Assembly: GCA_018340375.1 (NCBI GenBank)
Contig: JAFFJZ010000014.1
Span: forward strand, 124,001-188,000
Length of the DNA stretch: 64,000 nt
Direction: 5' to 3'
Source: Gonatopus flavifemur
Lineage: Eukaryota; Arthropoda; Insecta; Hymenoptera; Dryinidae
In this document: positions 34,625-44,350 of the stretch, one piece after another
Layout of the letters: each line of letters begins with the position of its first letter
Position numbering within the stretch: position 1 is the stretch's first letter
Position numbers and translations under genes: made by a program
The notes under the pieces: generated by a model
Databases searched by the model: none
The model's input: the letters and a program-made list of their open reading frames with translations, nothing else
What the model was told of the DNA's origin: nothing

Positions 34625-35130
34625 CAGCATCAAGCACTCCTCATGTGAGAGGCAAGGGGACTCACAATAATCAAGCACCCCACATGTGAGAGGCAAGGGA
34701 ACTCACGACAATCAAGCACTCCGGAGGGAACAGAGAACTACCACTTCCACGTCGTTGTTCCTGGGTAGCGCTAAGAGTAGTTCATCAATAACTTCGACGG
34801 TCCATACCTTGCACCCCAACGGGCGGAAACGGGGCCATGACCAGTGTTTCGTAGAGGGTTTGAAACCAGCTTCCCCATGCTATGATAAAAAAATGGGGGT
34901 CTCATTTGACACACCATCTTGACCCCTGAATGACCTTCAAAATGACCTCTGAGGGATTTTTCAAGGTCAGCATCATACTTCCTCCTTGGAACCCTGACCT
35001 TTTATCTGGACATTTTTTCCCATCTCCACTAGTTTCCGAGATATTTGACTATATCACTTCAAATGGACCACCCTGTATACGTTATAAATGAAATCATCAT
35101 CGAGATGATGATGCATATAGCCCAACAACA

Positions 35131-35273
35131 CCCTGGTAAAAATAGCCGTTGGAACTGAACAAACCCTCCAGCTGAACCTAACGGGATCAATATGCGTTCT
35201 TTAAAAACACATATTGACCCTGTAAGATTCGGATAGAGGTACTGTCCGTTTCCAACGGTCAGTTTTATCAGGG
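35131..35273. repeat. 143-bp MITE
   Basis: The left end CCCTGGTAAAAATAGCCGTT and the right end AACGGTCAGTTTTATCAGGG are inverted. A central palindrome spans about 35187-35222 (ATCAATATG...CATATTGAC). The CCCTGGTA start resembles the ends of the large hairpin at 23669. Confidence 0.65.
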
Positions 35274-35388
35274 CAGCTTTCTCTGACTGGGAGGACTCAA
35301 AATGCGATTGATTTTGGAATGATCTCTTACAAAGTTTGATCACTCTTGTTATCCCCCAAGCTGGATTATATTTCTGTTCTCACTTCAT

Positions 35389-35610
35389 CCCAGATAGCGC
35401 CAGAGTCTCAATACAGAGCTCCAGTTTGAGAATGGACCAAGAATTCATTATAAATACTCTGAATCCAAATTGAATTTCTTATCAACACCTTAGTGTTCAG
35501 GAAGAATTTATATCGCAAGTTCGGGAATGATTTTTCGAAGATTCAGAATGTATTCATTTTGAATTGATTAGAGTTATATTGGATATGAATGATCATTCGT
35601 GCTACCTGGG
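35389..35610. repeat. 222-bp MITE with CCCAGATAGC ends
   Basis: The left end CCCAGATAGC (35389) and the right end GCTACCTGGG (ending 35610) are inverted. The interior is AT-rich, with GAATTCATT and AATGTATTC words in inverted arrangement. It belongs to the same end-class as 22394-22611. Confidence 0.65.
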
Positions 35611-36004
35611 TATGCTTCATAATTCCATTTTCAAAGTCCATAAATGAAAAAGTCCATTCCTGGAAGAATTCGCAATGCAATATGTTCATACTTTTGGATC
35701 TTCTCTACGATTCGCTGGGACGCATGGATCCAGGATTCAGAAGATGATGATGGGGAGGTAGACAATGAATTGTTCGAAATTATGAGTTGCTCTAAGCGCT
35801 CCGAGCTGCTTCCAGCGTCAACTCATCGGTCAACTAACATTTAGTTCCCAGAATTCTTCACATGTATACTTGTTTGAGGAAATTCACTTTTCTTTCCTCC
35901 TCTTCTTTTTCAATTTCGATGACCCATTGCTCCAATGATGAGATGTATGATGAGAGCCCAAGTGGTTTTCCTCAGGAGAGAATCAGGAGAATCGAGAAAA
36001 TCAA

Positions 36005-37345
36005 GGACATTTTATTCATTGCTGTGGTTCCTTTTAAACTCGACATGAGTATTGAATCTTCATTTGTTTTCAAGTAAAGGCATATTCAGGAAAATAAGTG
36101 GAATCATAATAAAAAACCTACGAAGACGCAAAAAAATAACGCCAGGCACATGAAAATGCGATCAATAACTACAAAAAGAACATCTATAAACCGATTCTCA
36201 ACAGAAATTTCATTACATTAAAAATTTCGATGCAATACAATAGGATATGCCCCATAAAAAGAAGAAGATGTGAAATCAATATGAGCTGCCAAGTACATTT
36301 GGTTATCCAAATGGTATGTAAACGATTTCTTGTATACTGCAACTTCAATTTTTTTGAATTCCATTCGAAGTGATTCATGATCTCTGGGAAACATGATTGT
36401 ATTAAAAATGGATATCAAGTGGAGTAGAAGAAAAATTAGGTTCAATGATTTGGCACACCTACTAGAAAGAACTCTGACTCATCTTGAAACAAACGTGTTG
36501 GTTATTTCTGAACAGTTTTGAAATTCATGTCGATGCGGAACACTTGGCGTAGCCAATGAAGATTTCCATGATAAGAGTGTTGAATGATAAGAGCTAAAAA
36601 TTTTCCATTACCCACGTCAAGTTTTTCGTATGGACATTGTGACGTGGTATTTTTCAAATACCTCGTCACATGGAATTCTTGTAATCTCTCTCTCGTCGAT
36701 GTCGAAAATCGAAACTATTGCCGTCAAGAGAGACTCTCATTATAATTCCATAAGAAATTTGCATTGTATAGAGTCTCTCAAGGATGGTACAGCCGTGTGA
36801 TTGCCGACTGATACGAATTTGTGTTGTTTCTCTCGCTTCCTTGCTTTCTTTCCTTCCTCTAGCTGCTCGGTTTGCTTGCTTGGCGGGGAACAGGTACATA
36901 GATAGAGGCGTGAGGACCACCATGAGAGGAGAAAGAGTGGTACACATATCGCCGCTGCCGTTCTTTCTAGTAGGTATGCCAAATGATTGGACCTGATTTT
37001 TCTTCTATTCCACTTCATATTCATTTTTAATACAATGATGTCTCCCAAAGATCATAAATCACTCTGAATAGGATTCAAAAAAATTGAAGTTACAGTATAC
37101 AAAAAATCGTTCACATACCATTTGGATAACCAAATGTACTTGGCAGCTCATAATTGATTTCACATCTGTTCTCCTCATGGGGCATATCCTGTTGTATTGC
37201 ATCGAAATTCCAAATGTAATGAAATTTCTGTTGAGATTAAGTTCATAGATTTGTTTCTGTAGATATTGATCGCATTTTCCTGTCTTGGCGTCATTTTTTC
37301 ACTTCTTTGGAGTTTTTTTATTGGGATTTCTTTCACTCCATTATG
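36005..37345. repeat. ~1-kb foldback family, copy 2, with inserted or replaced loop
   Basis: A second copy of the foldback at 29695-30725, with the arms about 36060-36630 and 36965-37340. The central part homologous to 30311-30365 of copy 1 is replaced by about 325 bp (36639-36962). Comparing the two copies fixes the breakpoints: both read CGTATGGACAT on the left, and TTCTTTCTAGTAGG against TTCTTCCTAGTAAG on the right. Confidence 0.7.
36639..36962. repeat. LTR-like insertion in foldback copy 2
   Basis: It begins TGTGACGTGGTATTTTTC. A related start, TGTAACGTGGTATTCTTG, occurs at 44970 followed by a CTCT tract. TG at the 5' end and a promoter-sized length suggest a solo LTR, but no CA end or target duplication is clear. 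Confidence 0.35.
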
Positions 37346-37825
37346 CCAATGTTATTGAATTATGTTTCCAATGAGTATCGTGATTTATTCCCTAGCGTGT
37401 ATAAGCTCCAACCCACTCTGGCACAGTTTTGGGCCCATATTAGCAGAATAGGGCCCATGCTGGGCCGGCATTGGCCTCATGGTACATGCATGCAAGTGGT
37501 TGATTTGAATTCTAGTCAGAAATAATATCCATTCTATCTATCTTCCAATTCCTCCGAACTCAAAATTGGAGTAATGAGGTTATGTTTCCACTTATTCAGA
37601 AATTTTGGGGGAACTTCTCCCCATTGAAGATTCCTCGGGGCCGCTGAAGTACAGAACAATTGTTACCCCAAAACTGCATCAAGAGAAGTACCATCGACTC
37701 AAATTCCACGGATTTTCACTTTTGTCATCTTTTAGTTGATTCTTTTCTCCGACGACTGAACCATACTCCTCCATCCTCGATATATGTGTATGGAAGATCT
37801 TGATATTGACGTATTCAAGTGAGTA
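37346..37825. other. Short repeat copy and non-coding sequence
   Basis: A block at 37390-37500 (CCCTAGCG, TTTTGGGCCCATAT, CATGCTGGGCC) is a diverged copy of the MITE at 39354-39462. The rest shows no gene. Confidence 0.5.
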
Positions 37826-37928
37826 CAGTAGACTCTCGATTTAAGCGCCATCTCTGTCTTTTTCTCACATGAGATTGCATCCCAAGTAGAATAAGGACAC
37901 GGATGGTGCTTAAATCGAGAGTCTACTG
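37826..37928. repeat. 103-bp pogo-like MITE
   Basis: Inverted ends CAGTAGACTCTCGATTTAAG (37826) and CTTAAATCGAGAGTCTACTG (ending 37928) are near perfect and flanked by TA on both sides. The CAGTAGA start with TA duplication is typical of pogo/Tigger-type elements. Confidence 0.8.
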
Positions 37929-38216
37929 TAGTTGATTTCAACTCATACGTATTCTCAGCGGATCTGATGGATGAATAAATGATGACCACAAGAAATCGCA
38001 TCAAAATTGCTCGGAATATTTTGAACACTCATTTCAAACATTCACAATACCACCAATGTTGACCCATATTTTGAGAATATTTTTGGATAATCAACTTTCA
38101 TTGTGCATACTTATCATGCTCCATCAAATTTACTGACTTGCAAGGATAATTCACTCCGGAGGGCTATCTGTGGACATCATAAGGGTCATTCCACGTGGTT
38201 TTTACAATGAAATGAT

Positions 38217-39304
38217 GTTTCTGTTTCTCGGTCGAAAAATATTCGATATGTGTGTTTGGATTCTATTCTTTGAGGCTTTGTCCTGAAAACATGATTTTTT
38301 GGAAATCCAACGTTTTTTTTTGACATCTTCTAATTTTTGAGCGCTTGTTCCTTGGAGTCTTCCAAACTTATCGGGATGAAATTCTTCCATCAAAAACTGA
38401 GAAGTGAAATTTCCCAATAATTGGTAGTTTCGATTTCCTTCATTTTTGCAGAGGATGATTTGTAAACCACAACGGAAATTCGGCATTTTTTCCTATGATG
38501 GTGAATATCGAAGTTTTCGAGATATGAATTTTCTTGTGGCCACTGTCGAGTTATACTCCACGCATACGGTGCAATATCGTGCTTCAAGCGTTACATTGCA
38601 TCACCAAGCATGTTTTGGAAGACAAATATTTCACAACGCAACACTCAGAACACCGCATTGCGCGACGTTCGTGACGTACAACTCGAACAAGACTACAAGA
38701 AAATTCACATCTTGAAAACTATGATATCTACCACTATAGAAAAAATTGCCGAATTTCCATTCTATTTTACAGATCATTCTGTAGAAAAGCGAAAAAACAT
38801 CAGATCTACCGTAAAACGGGGTTACTTTGACTTTCAAGTGTAACTTTGACAGCCCTTGGGCTGCTTCAACGAAGGGTTGGAGTAAGGTTTGAACGTGTGC
38901 GCTACCACACAAGGTCACGCGTCTTCGCTCCGCACAATTTGAACCATACTTCGACGCTTCGTTCAAGCGGACAAGGACTGTCAGAGTTATACTCGAAAGT
39001 CAGAGTAACCCCGTTTTACGGTATCTATTATTAAGAAATCCAACTTTTTAGTGTTCAATTCAGAAATTCTCAAAGAATGATAATTGTGTTGATTATGGAA
39101 CTCACAGAATAGAAAACTTGAGGAAAAACGCGAACTTTCATGTCTGTGGAAGTGTCCGATACGTTTGTCACATTCCAAGTGACAAGCGTTTAAAAATTAG
39201 AAGATTTTTCAAAAACTTTGAATTTCCAACAAATCATATCTTTCAGGACAGGCTTCGAAAAACAGAATCGAAGAACGCGTATCGAATATTTTTCGACCAA
39301 GAAT
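38217..39304. repeat. ~1.1-kb foldback with nested MITE
   Basis: The outer arms pair: about 38217-38330 with about 39200-39304 (TCGGTCGAAAAATATTCG against CGAATATTTTTCGACC). An inner pair lies at about 38450-38560 and 38670-38790 (GGTAGATATC and TGTAGTC-type words). It has no coding content. A 223-bp MITE sits at 38809-39031. Confidence 0.6.
38809..39031. repeat. 223-bp MITE with CCGTAAAACGGGG ends
   Basis: The inverted ends CCGTAAAACGGGGTTACTTT and GTCAGAGTAACCCCGTTTTACGG are flanked by TA. Inside are inverted GCTTCAACGAAG / CTTCGTTCAAGC words. It inserted into the foldback above and is therefore younger. Confidence 0.85.
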
Positions 39305-39353
39305 TGGAAAAACTACTCCATTGAATTCTGAAATTTGGGTGTAAAACCCACAT

Positions 39354-39462
39354 CCCTAGCGTCTGTGAACGCTGGCCCACTCTGGCCCAGTCTTTGGCCC
39401 ATATCGGCAGGATGGGGCCCGTGCTGGGCTGGGATAGGCCCCATGGTACAGACATGCTAGGG
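39354..39462. repeat. 109-bp MITE with CCCTAGC ends
   Basis: CCCTAGC at 39354 and GCTAGGG ending 39462 are inverted. The interior is GC-rich (GGCCCACTCTGGCCCAG), in contrast to its surroundings. The diverged relative is at 37390-37500. Confidence 0.55.
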
Positions 39463-39724
39463 CTGGAATGACTCATGTACTTGGTGGCAGGTATTTATAA
39501 ATAATGTGCATGATTTTCAACAATATGGCCTCACAGAACGAATCTATATACACAATCGATACAACCTGCTGTAATTATCTGATTTAACTATCAACTCGCA
39601 TTGCTGAGTTTCAATTCAATTGACTCTCAATGGAAAAGCTGAAATGTACATGAATTACAAATGAATCCTCACATACATTCTCAGTTGATGAAATTGAGGG
39701 CATTGGAGTTCAAGGAATGATTAC

Positions 39725-39885
39725 CTCCTGCTCACAAATTTGAAACAGCTTCTCTTCTCCCGTGCAGGTTGTATGACAGTCCCTGGTCTTTTTCTGATAC
39801 GTTTCCGTGCAGCTTGAAATATCCTCCAGTAGAGAAAGAGAATCACAAGCAGGGGAAGATAGAAGGTTGCGCAAGTAGCGAAAAT
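39725..39885 (-). CDS. Internal exon of a biogenic-amine GPCR (TM5 and start of loop 3)
   Basis: The minus strand encodes IFATCATFYLPLLVILFLYW followed by RIFQAARKRIRKRPG. This is transmembrane helix 5 and the basic start of the third intracellular loop of a rhodopsin-class amine receptor. The FYLPL proline and the R-F-x-AARKR boundary fit insect serotonin (5-HT1-like) and octopamine receptors; I favour serotonin type without certainty. The exon is 161 bp, phase 0 at its start, and ends with two bases of a codon. The acceptor is TTGTTTGTTCTAG before 39885 and the donor is AG|GTAATC after 39725. No neighbouring exon was found in the window, so the transposon-rich flanks are probably introns. 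This is the only convincing host coding sequence here. Confidence 0.72.
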
Positions 39886-40938
39886 CTAGAACAAACAAAT
39901 CATACATGACGAAAAAAGAGGAAGAATCAGAGTGATGACCAAGTAAAATTCAGTGTCTGATGACTAGGAGGTTGGGAAAGATTCAAATGTCCTTCCGAAA
40001 CTTTCACTTGATATGAGAGACTCCTCCCTCAAGCTCGCGTTACAAGTGTATCTCCCATGATCCAAGTTTGTATTTGATTGTTATGGAGATTCCTGATTTT
40101 AGGGAAGAAAATATCCCATTGAGAGATAAGCCCTTCATCTCACATGAAGCCGTTCTGGTTGCTTGAAGTATCAAGTGAGTCCCTCAAGGATTTCGAATAG
40201 ATTATATAAATTGTTCGGGAGTACATAGTTTTATTATTTCCAATAATTGAATTTCTTTATAGCGGCATGAAGTACAATGAATATTTCAGAATCTTATTTC
40301 TTCCATAGAATCACGAACCATAACAGAATTCAAAGATCACTGCATTTTCTTGAACACCTAATCAAAATGCTGAGTGCATACGTTTCAGATGAAATGCCCT
40401 TATAACAGTTCCGAGTTTTGCACATTCTATGTACACTACCGCGCAATGAAGTTCGGACACCTCTCGCGAAAACTTGGAATTTTTGAAGTCAAATATCTCG
40501 GTAAGTATTCATGGTAGAGGGGGAAAACAAAAACCAGCTTGGAGAGCGAAGTCTGCCCTTCAAAATGTATATCTTCATTCTCCTATCAAAAAAATTCACT
40601 TGAAAAGATGATGATTATCGAATTTTTTTTCAATTTTCAAACTTAGTTCTTCTGTTGGGCGATCAGTGATCAAGGAAATGATCTTGATCGTTGAATAGAA
40701 CATGGATTCCGCTTTGAAATGATTCTTGGTTTCTGTTGCTACGATTTTTCGGTCCCGAGTTATGCCATTTTTTGTGAAAAAAGTGACTTTTTCGAAAAGG
40801 TGGTATAACTCCGAAACTATTGACTACACAGAAAATTGGTGAGGGGAAAAAAAGTTTTGTTTCAATGTTTCCTACATGTCAGAATTTTTCTAGAATTTCC
40901 GGAAGCACTCTTATTCCCACCACTTTTTTGGCCGCTAC
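39886..40938. other. Probable intron, non-coding
   Basis: AT-rich sequence upstream (on the minus strand) of the receptor exon. From 40437 it contains CTACCGCGCAATGAAGTTCG and then two blocks about AATATCTCGG and CGAGTTATGCC that look like remains of a transposon. No gene can be supported. Confidence 0.4.
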
Positions 40939-42163
40939 AAGGGAAGTCAAGAAGGCCAGCAACGATACAAATCTTTGAGAAATAAAATAATAAGAGAATC
41001 GAGGAAAGCGAAAGAACAGTGGTTAGAAGAGAAATGTCAGGAAATAGAAATAAGATTGCATTTAGGAAAAATAGATGAAGGATATAGGATTATTAAACGA
41101 TTTTTCGGACAAATGAAATCTAGAAGCAATGAGATTAGAAACTCTCTAGGACGACAATTGATAAAAACGGAAGAGAAAATAGAACAGTGGATCAATCATT
41201 TGGAAGACTTGTATAGAGGAAAAGATGATATAGCACTTTTAGAGAAGGAGGAGGATGTAGATAAGGAAGAATTGGGAGATTCGATATTGAGATCAGAATT
41301 CGACCAGGCTTTGAAAGAATTGAAAAATAATAAAGCGCCAGGCATAGATGGCATAAGTGCGGACCTTATGAAAGCCTCCAGTGAAGGAACTCGTGACGCA
41401 CTGTTTGAATTGTTCAGAGATATGTACGAGAAAGGCGAAGTACCGGAAGACTTCCAAAAGAAAAAAATTGTCGCTATCCCGAAAAAACAAGGCGCAGACA
41501 AATGCGAGAACTACAGAACGATCAGTTTAACGTCACATGCTTCGAAGATACTGACCAAAATTATATACAGGAGGATGAAAAATGAAATGGAGAGTAGATT
41601 GGCAGAAGATCAGTTTGGTTTTAGAAAAAATAGGGGAACGCGAGAAGCAATTTTAGCACTTAGTGCAGTAATAGAGAAAAGAATAGCGCTGAAGAAATCT
41701 GTGTACATAGGTTGTGTAGATATACAAAAGGCTTTCGATAATGTGGACTGGGAGAAGATGTTTGCGATCCTGAAGAAGGTGGGAATAAATGATGAAGATA
41801 GAAGAATGATATACGAAATCAATAAGAATCAAAGTGCAATAACAGACATAGAGGGTCAGGAAGGGGAAGCACAAATAAGAAGAGGGGTGAGACAAGGATG
41901 CTCATTATCGTCACTGATTTTCAATTGATATATAGAAGAAGCAATGAACGAAGTGAAGGAGGAAATTCAATCGAAATTACAGATTCAGGGAGGAAATATA
42001 GGTATGTTGAGATTCGTGGATGACATAGCTATACTTACCACGAGTAGTACTGAGTTGAAAAATATTCTCAACACTATGGGAACAATATTATTGGAAAACT
42101 ATTGTATGAATATAAATAGAGACAAAACAAAATTCATGATGTGTACAGCAGCGAAAACAGCTA

Positions 42164-43449
42164 TTAGGTGTACAAATAAGTTTCCGCGGTTTGTCAAAAG
42201 ATGGCCCCACCAGAAGGTTATGGAGAAATTGTCAGATGTAAAACGTAATATCCCAAGTTTAGTCATCTGGCAACACCATAACCTTAAAGTACTAGTGATT
42301 CCGTATCAGCATCACGTAATTTTTTTCGTGCAAAAATGTCAAGTTTTATTCCGAATAAGCATCATTTGCGGGAACTTTTGATTTACTTCTTTAATGTGAA
42401 AAAATCTGCAGCTGAGGCGCATCGATTGCTTCTAGAAGCATATAGTGAAGCTGCTTTAAGTGAGAGAAGTTGTCAGGGATGGTTTCAAAAGTTTAAGAAC
42501 GGTGAGTTTGACGTTAAAGACAAAGAACGCAGTGGAAGGCCGAAAGTGTACGAAGACATGGAATTGGAAGTACTATTGGAGGAAGATTCGTCCCAAACGC
42601 AAAAAGAACTTGCACTTACTCTACAAGTGACTCAACAAGAAATTTCACATCGTTCAAAATCGTTAGGAATGATTCAAAAACAAGGAAATTGGGTTCCATA
42701 TGAACTAAAGTCGAGAGACGTTGAACGCCGATTATGCATGAGTGAAATGCTGCTTGCCAGGAATAAAAAAAAGAGTTTTTTGCATCGTATAGTCACTGGT
42801 GACGAAAAATGGATCCACTACGATAATCCAAAGAAGAGAAAGTCATGGGTTAAGCCCGGCGAACCATCAACATCGACAGCTAAGCCGAATATTCATGGAA
42901 AAAAACTCATGCTGTGTATTTGGTGGGATCAGCTTGGTGTCGTGTATTATGAATTGCTGAAACCAAGCGAAACCATTACTGGAGCTCTCTACCGAACACA
43001 ATTGATGAGATTGAGTCGGGCACTTAAGGAAAAACGCGCCCATTACTACTCCAGACACGACAAAATTATTCTTTTACACGATAATGCTCGTCCACATGTT
43101 GCGGCGCCGGTAAAAACATACTTGGAAACACTCAACTGGGAAGTTTTACCCCACCCGCCGTATTCACCAGACTTAGCCCCTTCTGATTATCACCTGTTCC
43201 GGTCGATGGCACATGGTCTGTCTGAGCAGCGCTTCACATCATATGAAGACACCAAAAATTGGGTAGATTTGTGAATAGCGTCAAAAGATGAAGAGTTTTT
43301 TCGACGGGGTATCCGAATGTTGCCAGAAAGATGGGGAAAAGTAGTGGCAAATGATGGAAAATACTTTGAATAAAACGTAATGTACTTTTCCTTTACAATA
43401 AATTCCTAATTTTTTATAAAAAACCGCGGAAACTTATTTGTACACCTAA
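42164..43449 (+). mobile_element. mariner element 4, nearly intact
   Basis: A 1,286-bp element with closely matching inverted repeats that start TTAGGTGTACAAATAAGTTT at both ends, flanked by the TA duplication (42162-42163, 43450-43451). Removing it restores the LINE frame exactly (codons for AAKTA then RRTRIKID). It is the youngest readable insertion in this block. Confidence 0.95.
42336..43373 (+). pseudogene. mariner-4 transposase, one nonsense codon
   Basis: A 345-residue frame from ATG 42336 to TAA 43373 with a single interruption, TGA at 43272-43274 (codon 313), where a tryptophan codon TGG is the simple explanation. Residues 1-110 form the paired helix-turn-helix DNA-binding region (SAAEAHRLLLEAY, TLQVTQQEISHRSKSLGM). 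WVP and YSPDLAPSDY are the linker and catalytic signatures. The triad is GDEKWIHYDN, LLHDNARPH and APSDYHLF, with 34 residues between the second and third aspartates (DD34D). The last 33 residues, after the stop, are otherwise normal (LPERWGKVVANDGKYFE). Confidence 0.93.
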
Positions 43450-44350
43450 TAGAAGAACGAGAATCAAAATAGATACCGAGACAATTGAACAGGTGAAAGA
43501 ATTCAAATATCTAGGAAGCATAATTACAGAAAACGGCAAAAGCGAAAGGGATATAAGAGCAAGAATAGCACAAGGGAAACAGGCTTTCTACCAAAAGAAA
43601 CAGTCATTATGCTCCAAAAATATAAGCTTGGAAGTAGGGAAGAAATTATTGAAAAGTTACGTTTGGAGCACAGCACTATATGGTTGCGAAACTTGGACAA
43701 TGGGGAAAATTGATCAACGAAGACTTGAAGCTTTTGAAATGTAGTGTTATAGAAGGATGCTCAGAATAAAATGGATAGACAAAGTCGAAATGAAGAAGTA
43801 CTCGAGCAGATGAATGAAGAAAGAAATCTTTCGAAACACATCGTGAAAAGGAGAAGCAATCTTATAGGACACACATCACGGCATGAGAGTTCATTGAAAA
43901 CAATATTGGAAGGGAAAATGAATGGTAAAACTGGTAAAGGTAGACCTAGAGCAAGTTATATGAAGCAAATCGTACAAGACAAGGGATGTAGTAGATATGT
44001 AGAAATTAAACGTTTGGCCGATAATAGACAGGGGTGGAGGGTTTCATCAAACCAGTCGTAAGACTGATTACTTCATGATGATGAAAAGGGAAGTTCCGAC
44101 CGGCGTTGAATCGCTACCGCTCAATGGAGTTCAGATATCCAAGTTTTTCACAAAAAACAGATTTTTTCAGCTCCTCACGGCACTTCATTTTACTCTCATT
44201 ATACATTCTTTTAACAAACACAAAATACACTCAAACTTTCATCAAAACATTTCTTATAATATATGAAATAGAACATCTACCTCAAACTTTTTTTCCATCA
44301 AAGAATCCTCCTTCAGCTTGAAATACAGCCCGAGTGACCCTAGGCATCCT

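Larger units (their letters stand above)
31420..35075 (+). mobile_element. Long-TIR Tc1/mariner-type element (DUF4817 family), with nested hAT
   Basis: The ends CAGGGTGGTCCATCTGAAG (31420) and its inverse ending CCACCCTG at 35075 are flanked by TA(TA). The terminal inverted repeats are about 420 bp: left 31420-31796 plus 33292-33340 after the hAT insertion, right about 34630-35075. They share words such as TTGAAAAATCCCTCAGAGG (left 31535; right inverse near 34955) and CTCACATG-GG boxes. Inside is one decayed transposase. Without the hAT the element is about 2.15 kb. Confidence 0.82.
26816..35390. repeat. Decayed tandem array of ~530-bp units, split by transposons
   Basis: Similar blocks recur in the same orientation. 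Unit 1 is about 26816-27340, unit 2 about 28995-29525, unit 3 is split (29530-29655 and about 31165-31315, then its end at 35078-35100), and unit 4 begins about 35275. Shared words include AGAAATTGTTGTAGA, TGACTGGAGATA, CCAAGCTG, AAATATGTGTC, ATGGAAAAT and ATGTTATAAAT. With the mariner (27342-28992), the foldback (29695-30725) and the 31420-35075 element removed, the units become contiguous. No coding potential. This is an old satellite or minisatellite array. Confidence 0.6.
40975..43990 (+). pseudogene. RTE copy C reverse transcriptase
   Basis: The long frame 40975-41928 encodes the RT from the linker through NKAPGIDGISADLMKA, DQFGFRKNRGTREA, VDIQKAFDNVDWEKM to RRGVRQGCSLSSLIFN. It stops at TGA 41926-41928, then continues in frame from YIEEA (41932) with RFVDDIAILTTSS to the mariner at 42164. 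After the mariner, 43452-43744 resumes with VKEFKYLGSIITENG and SYVWSTALYGCETWT. Further stops follow to about 43990. The stop after IFN and the FVDD box are identical to copy A. Confidence 0.88.
40948..44085 (+). mobile_element. RTE-type LINE copy C, 5'-truncated, with mariner inside
   Basis: A plus-strand member of the family of copies A and B, between 9-bp duplications AAGGGAAGT (40939-40947 and 44086-44094). It is truncated upstream of the RT. The 3' tail carries the family end with (ATG)n at 44076-44085. A mariner (42164-43449) sits inside the RT. Without the mariner the remaining 1.85 kb is collinear with copy A. Confidence 0.9.

Noticed and set aside
34686..34922. 78-residue ORF after the DUF4817 transposase
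   Set aside because: It lies entirely in the right terminal inverted repeat.
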